Assembly (NCBI GenBank): GCA_013433145.1
Contig: CM024173.1
Coordinates: 4,884,101 to 4,948,100 of the forward strand
From: Ascaris suum
Lineage: Eukaryota; Nematoda; Chromadorea; Rhabditida; Ascarididae
Reading direction: 5' to 3'
Length of the DNA stretch: 64,000 bases
Shown one piece after another: positions 38,092-50,576 of the stretch. A model generated the notes under the pieces. The model worked only from the letters and a program-made list of their open reading frames with translations, did not search any database and had not been told where the DNA came from. Each line of letters opens with the position of its first letter. The first letter of the stretch is position 1. Position numbers and translations under genes: made by a program.

Positions 38092-39126
38092 ATGTTCGAA
38101 GCAGCATTTAAACGGGCGTTGCAAAAAAGTGCCGTTTACCCCGAGAAGCAGGATGTTAGAAACTTCGAAGTCCGTTTCGCAAATTTCCTCATAAACACGT
38201 TAATGGCAACAGCGTACTCGCGCGCCGCATGTGTATATCCCTTCGTTTAGCCGTTTAAACTCATGAACCGAGAAAGCGGGAGGTGCAATCTCATGAACGC
38301 AAGCTGCACTTAGCAATCCTTTGAAACCATTTCATTAGGCTAACCATCTTCCTTAACAATGACCAGTGCAGGTCCGTTCATGTTGAGGTGATGTTCAAAT
38401 ATGCAAATTTCGTTGACATAGCTGAGCAGGCAACTAAATTAGTTGACCGCCTAAATAGAGTCAACCTGCAAATGCTGACAGCCGCAATAGACAAACAAGT
38501 ATATAAGCAAAAGGCGATCGTTATAAGGCTTCGAAAGCTGGCGCTTGCAGAACGCGTTACACCAACATCTATCTTGAGTTCTGCTTGTCTCTGCAGTTGT
38601 TTCAGCTTGGGAACCATTAAAGCTAGAGTTATCGGATTGGCGGAAAATCTCTTTTAAAGCGGCAAAGAAACCCCACATTTTGCAACAATTACCTCCATGC
38701 AAAGCCTACACGGACGAATCTTTACAGAAAAATCGTTTGAGAGGTTGGATCAATTGAAATATGTATGCATTAGTCATCATATTTTATTACTTAATATTTT
38801 TTCGACTTAGGATGCAAATAAGCCGTCGATTTTCCAGCACTAATAATCGTCATTCCGCTGCTTCTTGAAAGTGCGATCTTTTAGCAAAAACCCGCAGAGG
38901 TGCACATCCCCTAGGAGCCTCTGTAGTGCCTTTCCCGCCTGTCATCGATGTAGCCTGCTACTTTGACGACCGCATGAGCATGCCCATGCGAAATCAACGA
39001 GTGGAGGAACGTGCCACAGAGGGTGGCACGACATATGCCCTTAAATTCGCTTACATGACGAAACAATTCCACAAGCTAGCAATGAAAAATAAAATATGCC
39101 GGAGCGATGCCGTCACATTTTACTGA
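38092..39126 (+). other. Cluster of plus-strand coding-like segments, gene unresolved
   Basis: Three consecutive plus-strand open segments have exon-like composition. The first is 38092-38250 (52 aa, MFEAAFKRALQKSAVYPEKQ at the start, possible donor TGT|GTATAT near its end). The second is 38373-38657, after the acceptor GACCAGTGCAG (helical, ATKLVDRLNRVNLQMLTAAI). The third is 38927-39126, after CCTCTGTAG (PPVIDVACYFDDRM, ending in a stop). I could not connect them with matching phases. The minus strand of the first segment is also open and ends at a GGG|GTAAAC donor-like site, so strand is uncertain. No family was recognised. Confidence 0.28.
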
Positions 39127-40961
39127 TCTGAATTTTCGTGCTTTTCTTTAAGTTAGCGAAACGAATTGATGTGCTCAATTTACTTGCTTTCCCTGTTGTC
39201 GACACTTGGAATTCATCGCCATCTCATACTTTTATGCATGTAACTTGTGTTTTAAGCAGCGCTTAGACGATAACCGCTGCTCGACGGTTGCAACTAGCTG
39301 TGATTACTTTACTCTTGTATTTTCATTCCTTCTTGCTCTTTCCACTCCTCTCGTTTTCCTTCTTTTTCTTTAACTCCCTTGTGGGTTTCAGGGGCATGGT
39401 TGCGTGCTCCAACTATGGTTAAATACTGTTGTTTCTTTAGATCTTTATTTTGTTGGACGTTTTGTCGCCCCGCTGAACTATAGTAAAAAGGAGGTCGGTG
39501 CAATGTGCGCAACTTCCGTCATTCGACGTTCGTTGAGAGATTAATTTGGAATGCGACGTCGGAGGTCTTTCATGGCTTGCGTCACACCTCTCGGAGGTAG
39601 AATTCCATTTTCAATGATGGCTGAGCTGAAAGTACCGCAGACACAGAGGGACGCGCACAAACACATAGACGCGACGCCACGACAATGCGTTTCTGGATAT
39701 GAAACTTGCAGAATCAATTTTAAAAAATAGCAGATAAGAAGTGCAGTTTTTCATGCATAAACATAAATTATCATTAAAGATCGTAGCTGTCCTCCAAATC
39801 GTCAGTAGCTTCGCTGTCCTCCAAAACGATGAAAACATTACAAAATGTTCATTTCAATAGATAATGCTTTAATATGCAGACTAAAGAAAGAAAGGAAAAA
39901 CAACACTCGTCAGGTGACGCAACGAAACCGAGAAGCTGTCAATGAGTGATGAAGGCATTCGCTGATGCATACGCTTGATAGTGTGTGAATGAAGCGAGCA
40001 CGATGCTTTCTGTTATATGATACGCCCGATCACAGTTGTGTGATATGAAGGAAACTGAGTGACACATAAAGCTCGCCACATTTTCACATCCAATTTATGA
40101 CCAACAAGCACACTGCCATTATGTATGCATACACATTAAATGATCCGAATAACGCATTCAAGCGTCATCACATATCACTTCTTTTTACCCACACAAATTA
40201 CACATTCAGCAATAAATGTGCTTAAAATAAGATGTAGCTATGCAGTCGTTTCTGTATTCGCACTTACATTAGAACGCCACAAAGAAGTGACTGCTTAAGT
40301 TGTTCGTTCTATTTTCAACAATATGTAATAACAGGAAATCGAGTTGATCTTTAAATGTAAACTAGAATGGATTTACGCTAAGGACAAAACCTTCAACTGA
40401 AAACAACTTCGATCTAGCTAGCCTCCAATATGAAGCAGCCGATGCGAAGGTATCACTATTCGCAAGGGCAATCACTTCAAGAACCCTCACCCACCATCAA
40501 CGATTATGGTACGCATTCTTCATAGCACCCGCACCTCATTGTGAATACGAATTGCAATCATTTCAACTATCACCTTGCCGAATTCAACCTCCTTCTCCTT
40601 CTGCCTTTAAAAGACACCACTCTTGGTTCATCAAAGGGGCGCATTCTTGAGGAGCACATATCCTCTAATAAGGCAATCCAAAACTCTTCCTCCCCCAAAT
40701 CCCATCAATTTTTTAAGCTGAAAAGCAGATATCGGCAAGCTTCCATAACCTTATTGCTTCCATGAAACGAATGTACTTGCTAAATTAATTCTGTGTCACT
40801 AATAAACGAATCTGAAAGTATTTCACAATCTTGACTGAACCCTAGCAGGGAGAGGATATTATAGGCTGGGGCCTGCAACGGGTACATCCATGTATTACAC
40901 ATGACAATAAACATATTTATACCACGGAACTAGGCACGTGCCATCGTATTACGAAGATGCA

Positions 40962-43900
40962 TCATGAAGTTGCGGTGGCAGAAGCCGGTAGAAAACCACG
41001 GCAGTTATTGCTAGCACAATAACATGGTTTCCCATTTAAGCTTGCTGCTAACAAGCTTTTACCATAATCATAAGTGAGTTCTTCGAAAGGGCTGATGTCC
41101 TTTTTAGCGAAGAGTCCCACGTGCACAAGTGGAGATCCAATCCTTATTGCCACGAGCCTTAGGTTAGGACTGCAGCTGTGATTAATAAAACGTGCCAGAT
41201 TTCCACGTCTTGAAGGATCAATGTAAGTGTTCCTGCTGCATCCTTCACCCTCTGCGCTTCCCACTGCAATATTCACATTCTTGAAAATACGAATCGAATA
41301 GGTTGAAAGTAGGAGTTTCACGCATTTTGATCCTCACAAGAATTTAAACACATCGTTGTTATCTAAGGAGCGGTTCGCTTAGTACAGCACATGGCTGCGG
41401 CATTCGATTCACAATCCGTTACACCGACCACTTTTTGCTACCTTTTCCAGCACTTTTTTCTCTTATCCCATCTATCCAAGCATGATTGTAACTATGAAAA
41501 GGTTTCGCCCTCAAGGAACAATTATCAGCATCAAATCGGTTATCGATGAAAGAAAGGCCTAGACGGAAAGGAGAGCAAGGAAAGTGTAAATGAGTGATAA
41601 AACTTCTTGCACCTTTCGTGCTAGTCCTTGCAATGCCTTTCTACGTGTCGAAAAAAGAAGTCAAAGTGATGGACGATTCAAATGAACGGTTTATAGATGA
41701 CACTTTTCCTAATGTCGGAAAAGGATGAAAACGAATTATTCGAGCGAAGCAGGGAAGCCAGAAATGATAGTTCTGGAAAGCTGAAAATTTCAATCTCTTG
41801 TTTTTCATCCTTCTGGAAGTACACATAGCGAAGAATCGTAAAGTCGTAACCATAAAAGAACGATTACAAACAGCACAAAAGTTACAGTTACTCAGTTCCT
41901 TATCAATTAGGGACCCTAGAAACAGCCAACGCTATTGGAAAATCGACGCTGTTGGAAGTGTTTGATGGATAGATAAAAACCGATGATAGAGGTGTTCTAT
42001 TGTTTGTTCGTTTATGTCCCGTAGTTGGATTCGTTTCCTCACACTCACTAAACATACATTATTGCACAGTAGTTTTTGAATGAATGAAGCAAATTGATTA
42101 AAAAATTTGCAGAGGATTTCAAAGCCAATCCTTCAGCAAAAACCCTCCAATCCAATCCTTCAGCACAGCGGAAAATAACAGTAGGAAGCAAAAAATTAAA
42201 GCACAGTTACGCACATCCGAAGTACTCCTTCACAGTCAGGACATAGTTGGTGGAGCTTGAGGCCCGACGTTGCACCTCTTCGGGGCCAATCACTTCGCCG
42301 ATATATTCGATAACGAAGCGTCCCTTCTCAATACGCTCTTTACAACGCAGTCCGTTACCTTTGTGCTGAGTTGCAAACACCTGCAAACCTACTTCTATCT
42401 CATTTAATCGACACGGTACCTCCTTGCATTTTTATGTTCCCGTACACTTTTACAGAAATTTTTGTCTATGCGGCGACGAATGAATGCGGAACTAAATTAC
42501 TAATTCTTCGAGTGATAATGGTAGCATGGCTGTGAGTCACAGGTTAATCATAGTGTTAAGATAATATAAATACAAGGAAAGGTGCAAGAAGGGAAATGTG
42601 CAGAAAACAATACGGAGATAATAGTGTCCAACTCTTGCCAATATAAAAGTATTTGAAGGAAATAATGAACGCGTTAGGCTATGGCACACTGGATGAGTAG
42701 CCAGAGACTAAGGTTCGTGGCTTCTTTGTTTTTGCGCTTCCCGTTTCCATCTCTGCCTATGATAATGGAATCTTCCATTAACATGACCCTGCCCAGTGAC
42801 AAATAAATAAATTGCTCGACAACAGTATTCAAGCCCATAAATTGCTGCTCTTCGCTTGTACGTTCCAGCTGACGAAGGTAATGGTGACCCTCAAGGCCGT
42901 CAGTATTTGTTGCTTTTAGCCCGACATTTTTAGCTTGCAGAAAAATCCTTCAATTTTCAATCTCTATCTTTCAGTGTTGTGCATGTTTCCATTCCTCCAT
43001 TTGTAAATGACATCAGGCGTTGAGCACGTGATGTCAATTGACGTCAACCACCTACCGGAGATTGCGGCGAACGACGTTACTGACAACAGACTACCGCAAA
43101 ATTTTGCATATCACGAGCGCATCACCGTTAGCTGAGCGCAGTAGTCGGAAAAAACCATGAAGACATACCTCGAGTGGCAAAGTAACAGGCCGTTGTATGC
43201 ACCTATTATTACACGCTCCTTCTTTAAAGGCGCAAGCACACTCATCTCCGCATTCCACTGCAGGCACATCGAGCGCTGACTCGATTAGATAGGTGCCCTC
43301 AATATACGTATCCTGAAAATATCCACCTGTTTATCTGACCTGGTCAAGCAGCTCTGAGGTGAATATCAATAAGTTCGGATGAAAGTCCATAGAAAATACA
43401 CAAGATTACATGGGATTAATGTTAGACACAACCCAATCTCCCTCGCGAATGCTCGCGCTTTAGAAATCTGCTATAAGGATCGACCTCATGTTAAACTAGC
43501 CAGGATTTGCAAATAAAGTACCTGGAAAATGTTTGCTAATAAGCATAAACATAACATCATGAGATATGTCTGCTGTAGAACTAAATGCAAAACGCGCATG
43601 TCAAAGCACACTAGGGAAAGAATGAAATCGGTTGCTAACTTTACAACGATAGCAACATATGACGCAGCTACTGGGCACTTATAACATCGCTGATATATCC
43701 AGCACACAGCATCAGCGGAAAAAAACCAAAAATGAAGCCATGATGGTATACACGTCTGGTTATCCATTAAGCAAACAGGTGAGAATAGGTGCGCCATGCT
43801 CGTGCTCTCGAATTCACGCGCGCATTCACTACGTGCTTACTGGTGACAGTGATGTAAACTATGGCAATTTCCAATTACTCTATGCAAAAATTCATTACGG

Positions 43901-44951
43901 AAATTAGCGTAACATGTTCAAATAAATGAAGCAAAAGGTGAGCATGAAGCTAGAATGGTAATAATATAATAAGAGAGTTCGTACAAGCAGGTGCATCCTA
44001 ACAATTATCCCGTGATGTCGGAGCTTAGTTGGTGGTCAGAGGATCCACATCGTCTTTAACATGCATACTTTCCCGACATTTGATTCTCATCATTTCCTTC
44101 ATTTCTGCCTAATGTGCTATGAAACATTCTCTTTTCGAAATAGGAACGCCAAAAAAGTATTCGAGAATCCAGTGATAGACTGGAAAGCGTTCAATAACCG
44201 TCATATCAAAAAAACTTCCATCAGCAAAACAACGCTTAAGATAAACGTCTTAATAAAAGTTTCATCGGATGCCACACAGATACGGCACACATAAAAAGGC
44301 GACTGTTAGAGTGAGTGCGAATTAAAACTTCGTTTTAGAGATCCAATGAACACTTTCAAGCTTTGAAGTTTTTTCCTCAGCAGACGCATGAAAAGTGAGA
44401 AATTTCAACAAACAAACTTTTGCTCGGAAATTCGTCGAATATAAAAAAGAATTCCGACAATAAACTTATAAAAATCTGAGGTTTCATTGTCAACAACGCC
44501 GTAAAAAGAGCAGTCAATAATCTCGGCGGTCATACGAATCATTTCAAATAAACCAATTCTAGAAACCTTTAGTAATATCTCTACTGACGTATCGCATATC
44601 TCATATTCGCCATCGAATTTCTAAGTTGGATTAATTGTAAAAATGAACGCATAAAATGCGCATATTTCGCAACGTGAATGCCGACTAAATAAAGGAGGTT
44701 GCGAAGAAGAAAGATCCGTTGACGATGCCATTCAGTTGACAATGAAAAGCAGTGAGCCAGGGACCGTAGCTGTGCGGTCCTAGCTCATTCGCGAGCAACG
44801 TATGCGAACAAACCTTTTTGTAAAGTAGGCATGAGCAATTTGTAGAGGCAAGACAGGCCTCGGCACATTCGCAGCCTTTGAACCTCGTTTCGAATTCATC
44901 CATTCTGCATCCAGCTCCAGCTACAAGATGCGTCAAGTACTCAAAGTCCAT
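40962..44951 (-). CDS. set-23: SET-23/SETMAR-like histone-lysine N-methyltransferase, 4 exons, 249 aa
   Basis: Coding exons: 44951-44814, 43312-43169, 42380-42215, 41263-40962. They sum to 750 nt; joins are phase 0, 0 and 1, and all introns are GT-AG. Pre-SET cysteines are seen in residues 27-42 (KGCECAEACLASTNCSCL) and 67-85 (CGDECACAF...CNNRC). The SET domain runs from GNGLRCKERIEKGRFVIEYI (about 102-121) through NYVLTVKEYF to the cofactor and active-site motif RFINHSCSPNL and ELTYDYG. Post-SET Cys are CYCASNNC near the C-terminus. Known: this layout is that of H3K9/H3K36-type methyltransferases using S-adenosylmethionine in the nucleus. C. elegans SET-23 is almost the same size (about 244 aa), and the SET half of vertebrate SETMAR aligns closely by eye. 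No chromodomain or transposase is present. ATG 44951 directly follows a TTTGCTAG acceptor-like site, so the start could be trans-spliced; an extra upstream exon is not excluded. Histone specificity is inferred. Confidence 0.88.
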
Positions 44952-47900
44952 CTAGCAAATGTCTTCCTACCTGATTATCGATGCCAGAGCCAAGAAATCT
45001 GGAAAATTAATAAAGAATTAAAAACAACGAAGAAACTAGTCGCTCAAATGCACGCACATGCTAATTTGCCTATTATTCATTGAGCATCTTTCTTAATGAT
45101 ACATGCCATTTCCTTGAGATACCCAACAACAATATATGGGGAAGTGCGTCTGTGGGAAAAGGAGGAAGGTGGGAGAGAGCGGTGAGAAGTGCATGAAAAA
45201 ATGGGAAGATGATGTGGCAGTGGCAACTGTGCGCATTGCGAAAAGTGCGTAGTGGCAGATTATAACCTAACATATGTTCAACTGTCTCTTTATGCTGTTC
45301 AACAATCCCACAGACTTTCAACTGCAATACCATATGTCACTTCCACATGGGACTCGCATTTCAAAACTCTTTTCCGAAAGATAAGGTCCTATGCGGTAAA
45401 AAAATCTCCTATAGATATGTTCCCGGCCATCCGGCAATCTTTGTATTTCCCGGTTTCCTCACTTTCTTATTTAATGTTGAGAGGACGGCATCGCTCATTT
45501 TAGCTCTGTTCTAGCCAATAAAACACGATTGTTTCTTTTGCTTGCGTTTCTTTCTTCAGGGTAAGTGGGTGAGTACCTAGTTCCCTGTCAAGCCAACAGA
45601 TAACTTCGTGCTGCAGTGGCCACTGCTGCTATACGTTGGCTGCAATTAAATGGTTTGCTTTACGTTTTATTACGTTGGCTGCAGTATGGTTTATTTTGTA
45701 ATATGCAACACTGCTGCAATTTGCAATATGCTTATAAATATGCCTTATCGGCCCGTTAGAATATTTCGATGAGTTTATGTTGCTTCTTCATGATTACACT
45801 ATGTATTTTCTTTGATATCGATAAAGGATAATGGCCTATTGCTGAAATAAACTCTCCTATGTTCAATGTTCGATTAACTCAAGTTGAATTTGTCGAATAA
45901 ATCAGAGATCAAGTACCTGCAGTGCATTGACCGATGCGTCAGTTCTCGAGGATACTCTCCTGCAATCCCGTGTGCAGAAAACCTGCTGATGAAAAGGAAC
46001 CAAATAATTTCCAACAAACGAGCTAACCAAGTACCTTAATAGAGGTTTACGTCATGCTGTAGAAATCCTGTCCAAGAGATTCTCTAAGTTAGCAATAGGA
46101 TAAATTAGGAATCCTCACACTCTCTCATTCCCTTTGCAAACGATACGTTCTGCAGAATAACAGACGCCAAAATATTTAATTAGCCGGAAATCTCAAAATT
46201 AACGGCTGTTACAGAATACTTCTGCAAGCAACTTGACATTCTCGCAATAAAGATATATCAATCGTTAAAGGTGAGACAACTCCAAACGAGGGGAATGCGC
46301 GGCTTTCCGTAATAGAACAGACAAATTTGAATTCAGTATTAATTTCTAGTAGCCGGCTGCATTTCCTGAATTAGACGCACATCCTTCAATTCCGAGATGA
46401 ACTGCTTATTTTGCGTGTTGTTCGACCTCTTTCCTTTGCATGTCAAAAAAAATCCGCCATATGCTAAACTGCTGTACCAGTCAGAAAAAAAAGGAAAAGC
46501 ATGTCATAACAGTGACACACGATTGCCTGTGACTGTGGGAAGGGGTTGAAAGGAAGAGCAGGCCCTAGCAGCCGATCTTTCCAATGTTTTCGGACAACAC
46601 TCTTGGCGATTTTTGGCCACCTTTCCAACACATTTTAACGCTGTCCCCGATTGACATCGAACGGATCTGGCCATATTAGCACATATTAGAGCCACAGTTA
46701 CAAAACATTTCGAGAAATGCTCTGGTTTTGCGAAGAAATTTTCACGTATTCCAGGGAACAGAAACACACTAAACAATTTCCCCTTGCCAAAACGATAATT
46801 CTGACCTAATGTTACTAAAATCGAGCATTCTTCCACGCTAATTTGATTACCATGCGACCGCACCAACTTTCATCTCATATAAGTGTGAAAATCTGCTTCT
46901 TGGATAAGTAGAACCGAATACCACTTATTTCTGGCCGCGGAAATGCCCATTCAGAAACTTCTTGCTCCCCTTCCATTAGCCGAAAAATACAGCTTTTTAA
47001 TGATGGCATGCCATGAAATCCTGACTGAAAGACCCGTGACATCCAGACCTGCTTTTCATTTGACGGAGCAAACCTCTGACCTCAACAAGCTAACACGCCT
47101 CTACATAAAGTCAGCGATAAACTGCTCATCTACAATTTACATTGGCAGTAACTCCCAACCCTCCCCCCTCCTCCCACATCCACGTATTCTAATCTTCCTT
47201 CTGAAAGTGAAACTGAAAGAGCGAATTGGTATTCTGCACACACAGTACCACGCACAACTTCATCGGTGCTATGAATTGGGCCACGTGGGAACAATCAAAA
47301 CAGCGTTCAGTGAAATGTCTTGATGTTACTTTTTCGATAATTGCTCATGTTTTCAATCAACCATTCAAGCAAAAGGAGAGGAACGGAGGCGATAGAGGAA
47401 AATGAGCTTTGATGATCTGCAAGTTTCGATTTGGTGCTGATAGGAAGGGAATCACCTCCCCGTCAAATATCGGCGGGTAGGGAAGGGATGGCAGAATGAT
47501 GCTGGTCCCACTTTGCATCAATTAACTCGACTAATTCATGCCTTTGGTCACATTGCCGCTGTTTTTACTTCCTTTTGACGCTCGAATTTTAAAACACAGG
47601 GTTGAAATAAACGAAGCACAAAGCATTCAGCGGAAAATCAACCGATGATCCCGTCACAATAGCAACGCCAGCCAAACTTTATTTGCTTTTTCATTTTCGT
47701 GACATTTCATAAGATATGGGTCGTGAACAGAACACACTCTGTGACCTGACAGTAACACCCGACTCGATGAGCCACACTAGGGATCGGGATTGCCGGGTTC
47801 GAGGATTGTGCTCAATAGCGAGCAATCTCGAAACAGACCTGGCAGGGTACCCAATACCAAAGATCGATGGCTTGGCACAGCTTGAGAGCGGAAGTACTTA

Positions 47901-50576
47901 ACTATTGTCTGGTCGTTATCCCAGAACCCTATGCCACTCACTTCTCTCCGCTGTTGCATACACCCTCTGTCCCACAAAACGTTGTTGTAAAATAAAACAA
48001 CACATCTCTAATTCTTCCATCTTATTCAATAAAACAAGCAACTAACTATCTATAACATGTATATTAATACAAGGAAAACACAGCAGTGAATAAACATTGC
48101 GAGGAAATGAAAAACGATATGCGCAAAGGGCAACGAACCAAGTGACCACATGTACGCAGCCTATTACAGTAGACACCAATTAGCCGCTCTTTAACATACT
48201 GAACTGCTCAACTGCTAAACGCTTCATATAGTCGCAATCATTATGACCCCATCTATCGAAGAAACAATCAATGGAGAAGCCCCTTCCTAATCTAATTGAG
48301 CCAGTACTGTCAAGTACCTACCTTTTTTCTTAATACAAAAACGTGCTCTATGAAGCAAATAATCTCACAACTTGGCACTTCGTGTGACAAAGAAGGGATG
48401 AGACTGATTGACTGATTTCCAGAGTACCCTCTCTAATGGAACGTCCACAAATTACAGGAATATTCAAAAGCACAGCAAGCTGAGCCGTGTAATTACGGTC
48501 CCTGTAAAACGTCCCTCTCCAACTGTCAAGCCGTTTGCTCAGTTCTATTGCCATTATCAAGAATAAACGACAATCCTTTAATATTAACTCCGAGAATTTC
48601 CGCAAGTACATCTGGAGTCCAAACAACCAAAACTGCATAAACGATACAATGCGAGTCTGATAGGCCATCACTTACAATGATGAAATCGATGTTAGGACAT
48701 GAGATGCTCGAATCAAACCAACAAGTGAAGGACCGTGACATGAGGCGCTGTTAGCAGGCTTTCGCTGTTCCGTTGCCAGTGGTGTTCTTCTATTATGAAC
48801 AACCGCATTTGACACTGTTGCTCAGCAGCAATTAACAGAACGTTTCAGGCCCCATCTAGATCGTGAATGGGAATCGCATTTCAAATATTTCGAAATTAAA
48901 CATTTCTGTACCCTCAGCGTCCACTGCAGTTTCCAGCACATAGAGGCCCCGTTCTTCACTCACATGATAGAATGTAAACAGATATCCGCATTATCAAGGA
49001 TCAAAGACTACCGCAAAATGGTGCCTACTTAAGCATATTCTTATATGGGCACGATCTTAGTGCAATCTTCTGGTTGCTCATAGCTCACTCGCCTTCGTCG
49101 CGTTTGAGCGCAACCTCTACAACCGTTCTGGAGCACTGTACCTGCTAATGTAGGTCCACTGCGAGGGTGATGCGATGAACTGTCATCGGTGACAGTACAT
49201 CCCTAGCATCTCAAAACCGCATTTTAGAAAGTATCTCAGAAGTATTAAAAACAATTAATCTTTTTGTACTACATCACCACAAAATGAATCAAAACTCCGA
49301 ACCTCAAGTAAGAAATTTCAGTGGTCCATAGATCGACAAGGACGTCCATCCAAGAATACAGCACAGTTCCTCGAAAAAAATTCTTGGAAAATTTGTGAGT
49401 ATACTCAGTCAAAAATATATAAGCAAAATATAACTTTGGAAACGTTCTCATAAATATAACACGCTGTAATTTGATCCTTTAAATTGTTCGTGGGTAAGTC
49501 TGCCTCAGAGTTGAAAAGTGAACTGCGTTACGATGTTCATTAACAAGCTAGATTACTCTTAACAAGCGGAAATCTCATTAAATGAACCAGTGCGATGTGC
49601 TGCTGCTTCACCCGCTCATCAACTAATGTCGCAAGTAAACAGCGAATTGAAAAAATGCAATAATATAATCTGTCTTTACCGAACCGATCGCCTACAGAAA
49701 ACCTACAAAGCGATTCGTTTTTCGAGCTTGACCGATCTTGCATTTACATGCAAATTTCCAGATACACTTAAAATGCTTGAAACTTTTAAAACTTGATGGA
49801 CCACTTCTGAAGTCGATAAAGAGGAGTAAAGTATGGTGTAAATTATACCTACCGAAACAACAGCTGCAGCACCATTGTTGCCCCACTTGAAACTAAAAAA
49901 GAGATAGACAGATAAACACTCAAACACGCACAGATATAAATACGCATAAACACGTGTTTACAAATGCAAATTTTTGAAAGTGCATAACAACCGAACGTTT
50001 TCAGGTAGAGTTTGGGAAGTACTGAAAATATGCAACGACCTCTCAAAATTGGTATTCCTCCGCAACACGAGTAATCACAAGCTCTTTGAAGACGGCACGC
50101 GCGATAACGTGCTTCACTACATTCACCACCCTCCGAGCACAACAGATTCTCCCCGTGTGGACAATTTCCGAGCGAGGGTCAATAAGTCTTAAAAAATGCG
50201 CTTCGACAACAGCACTGTCGAACATCCCTATACTCTAATAGCATGCCATCTTCACAAACACAAAAGCCACTCCCATTAAGACAAATGAATCATCGCGTTT
50301 GTTTTTTCAAAGGCGCCAGCCGAAACTAGGCCTACTCTCAGGTAACCTTTTGCTTAGCTTATGAACGACGCAAGCACCTTTAAGTAGGGTATGGCACGAA
50401 AGAACAACGAGTAGTGACATGTGATAATGCAGCGGAGAAATTTGCCAGCATTCTTACGAAGGTTTAAATAAATGCGCTTTCCACAAAAAACATGAAAGGG
50501 AGTTCGCAACCCTTACAGCATTACACCTGCTAGACATGTTTAAGAGACGAGTTGTACAGATAGACGCACGAAGTGT
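44952..50576. other. Interval between set-23 and crk
   Basis: No assigned gene. Coding-like pieces occur at 48799-49032 (listed) and at 49974-50225, where GC-rich DNA is open in several frames (minus strand VVNVVKHVIARAVFKELVIT; plus strand ending RARVNKS). A GC-rich minus-strand stretch at 46504-46680 encodes a Cys/Arg-rich tail (NRQECCPKTLERSAARACSS). TACGTTGGCTGCA is repeated near 45.63-45.69 kb. Confidence 0.45.
48799..49032 (+). other. Segment open on both strands, possible exon
   Basis: The plus strand holds 77 sense codons before a TAA (TERFRPHLDREWESHFKYFE within). The minus strand of the same DNA is open for about 43 codons and reads ERGLYVLETAVDAEGTEMFN, ending FTI-stop. Both readings look protein-like and cannot both be selected for coding. 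The minus reading has a natural C-terminus but no good poly-T acceptor. Neither family is recognised. Confidence 0.22.

Noticed and set aside
43486..43797. Hydrophobic minus-strand ORF resembling a membrane protein
   Set aside because: It lies within the set-23 intron 44813-43313, has background base composition, and has no acceptor that keeps the set-23 frame.
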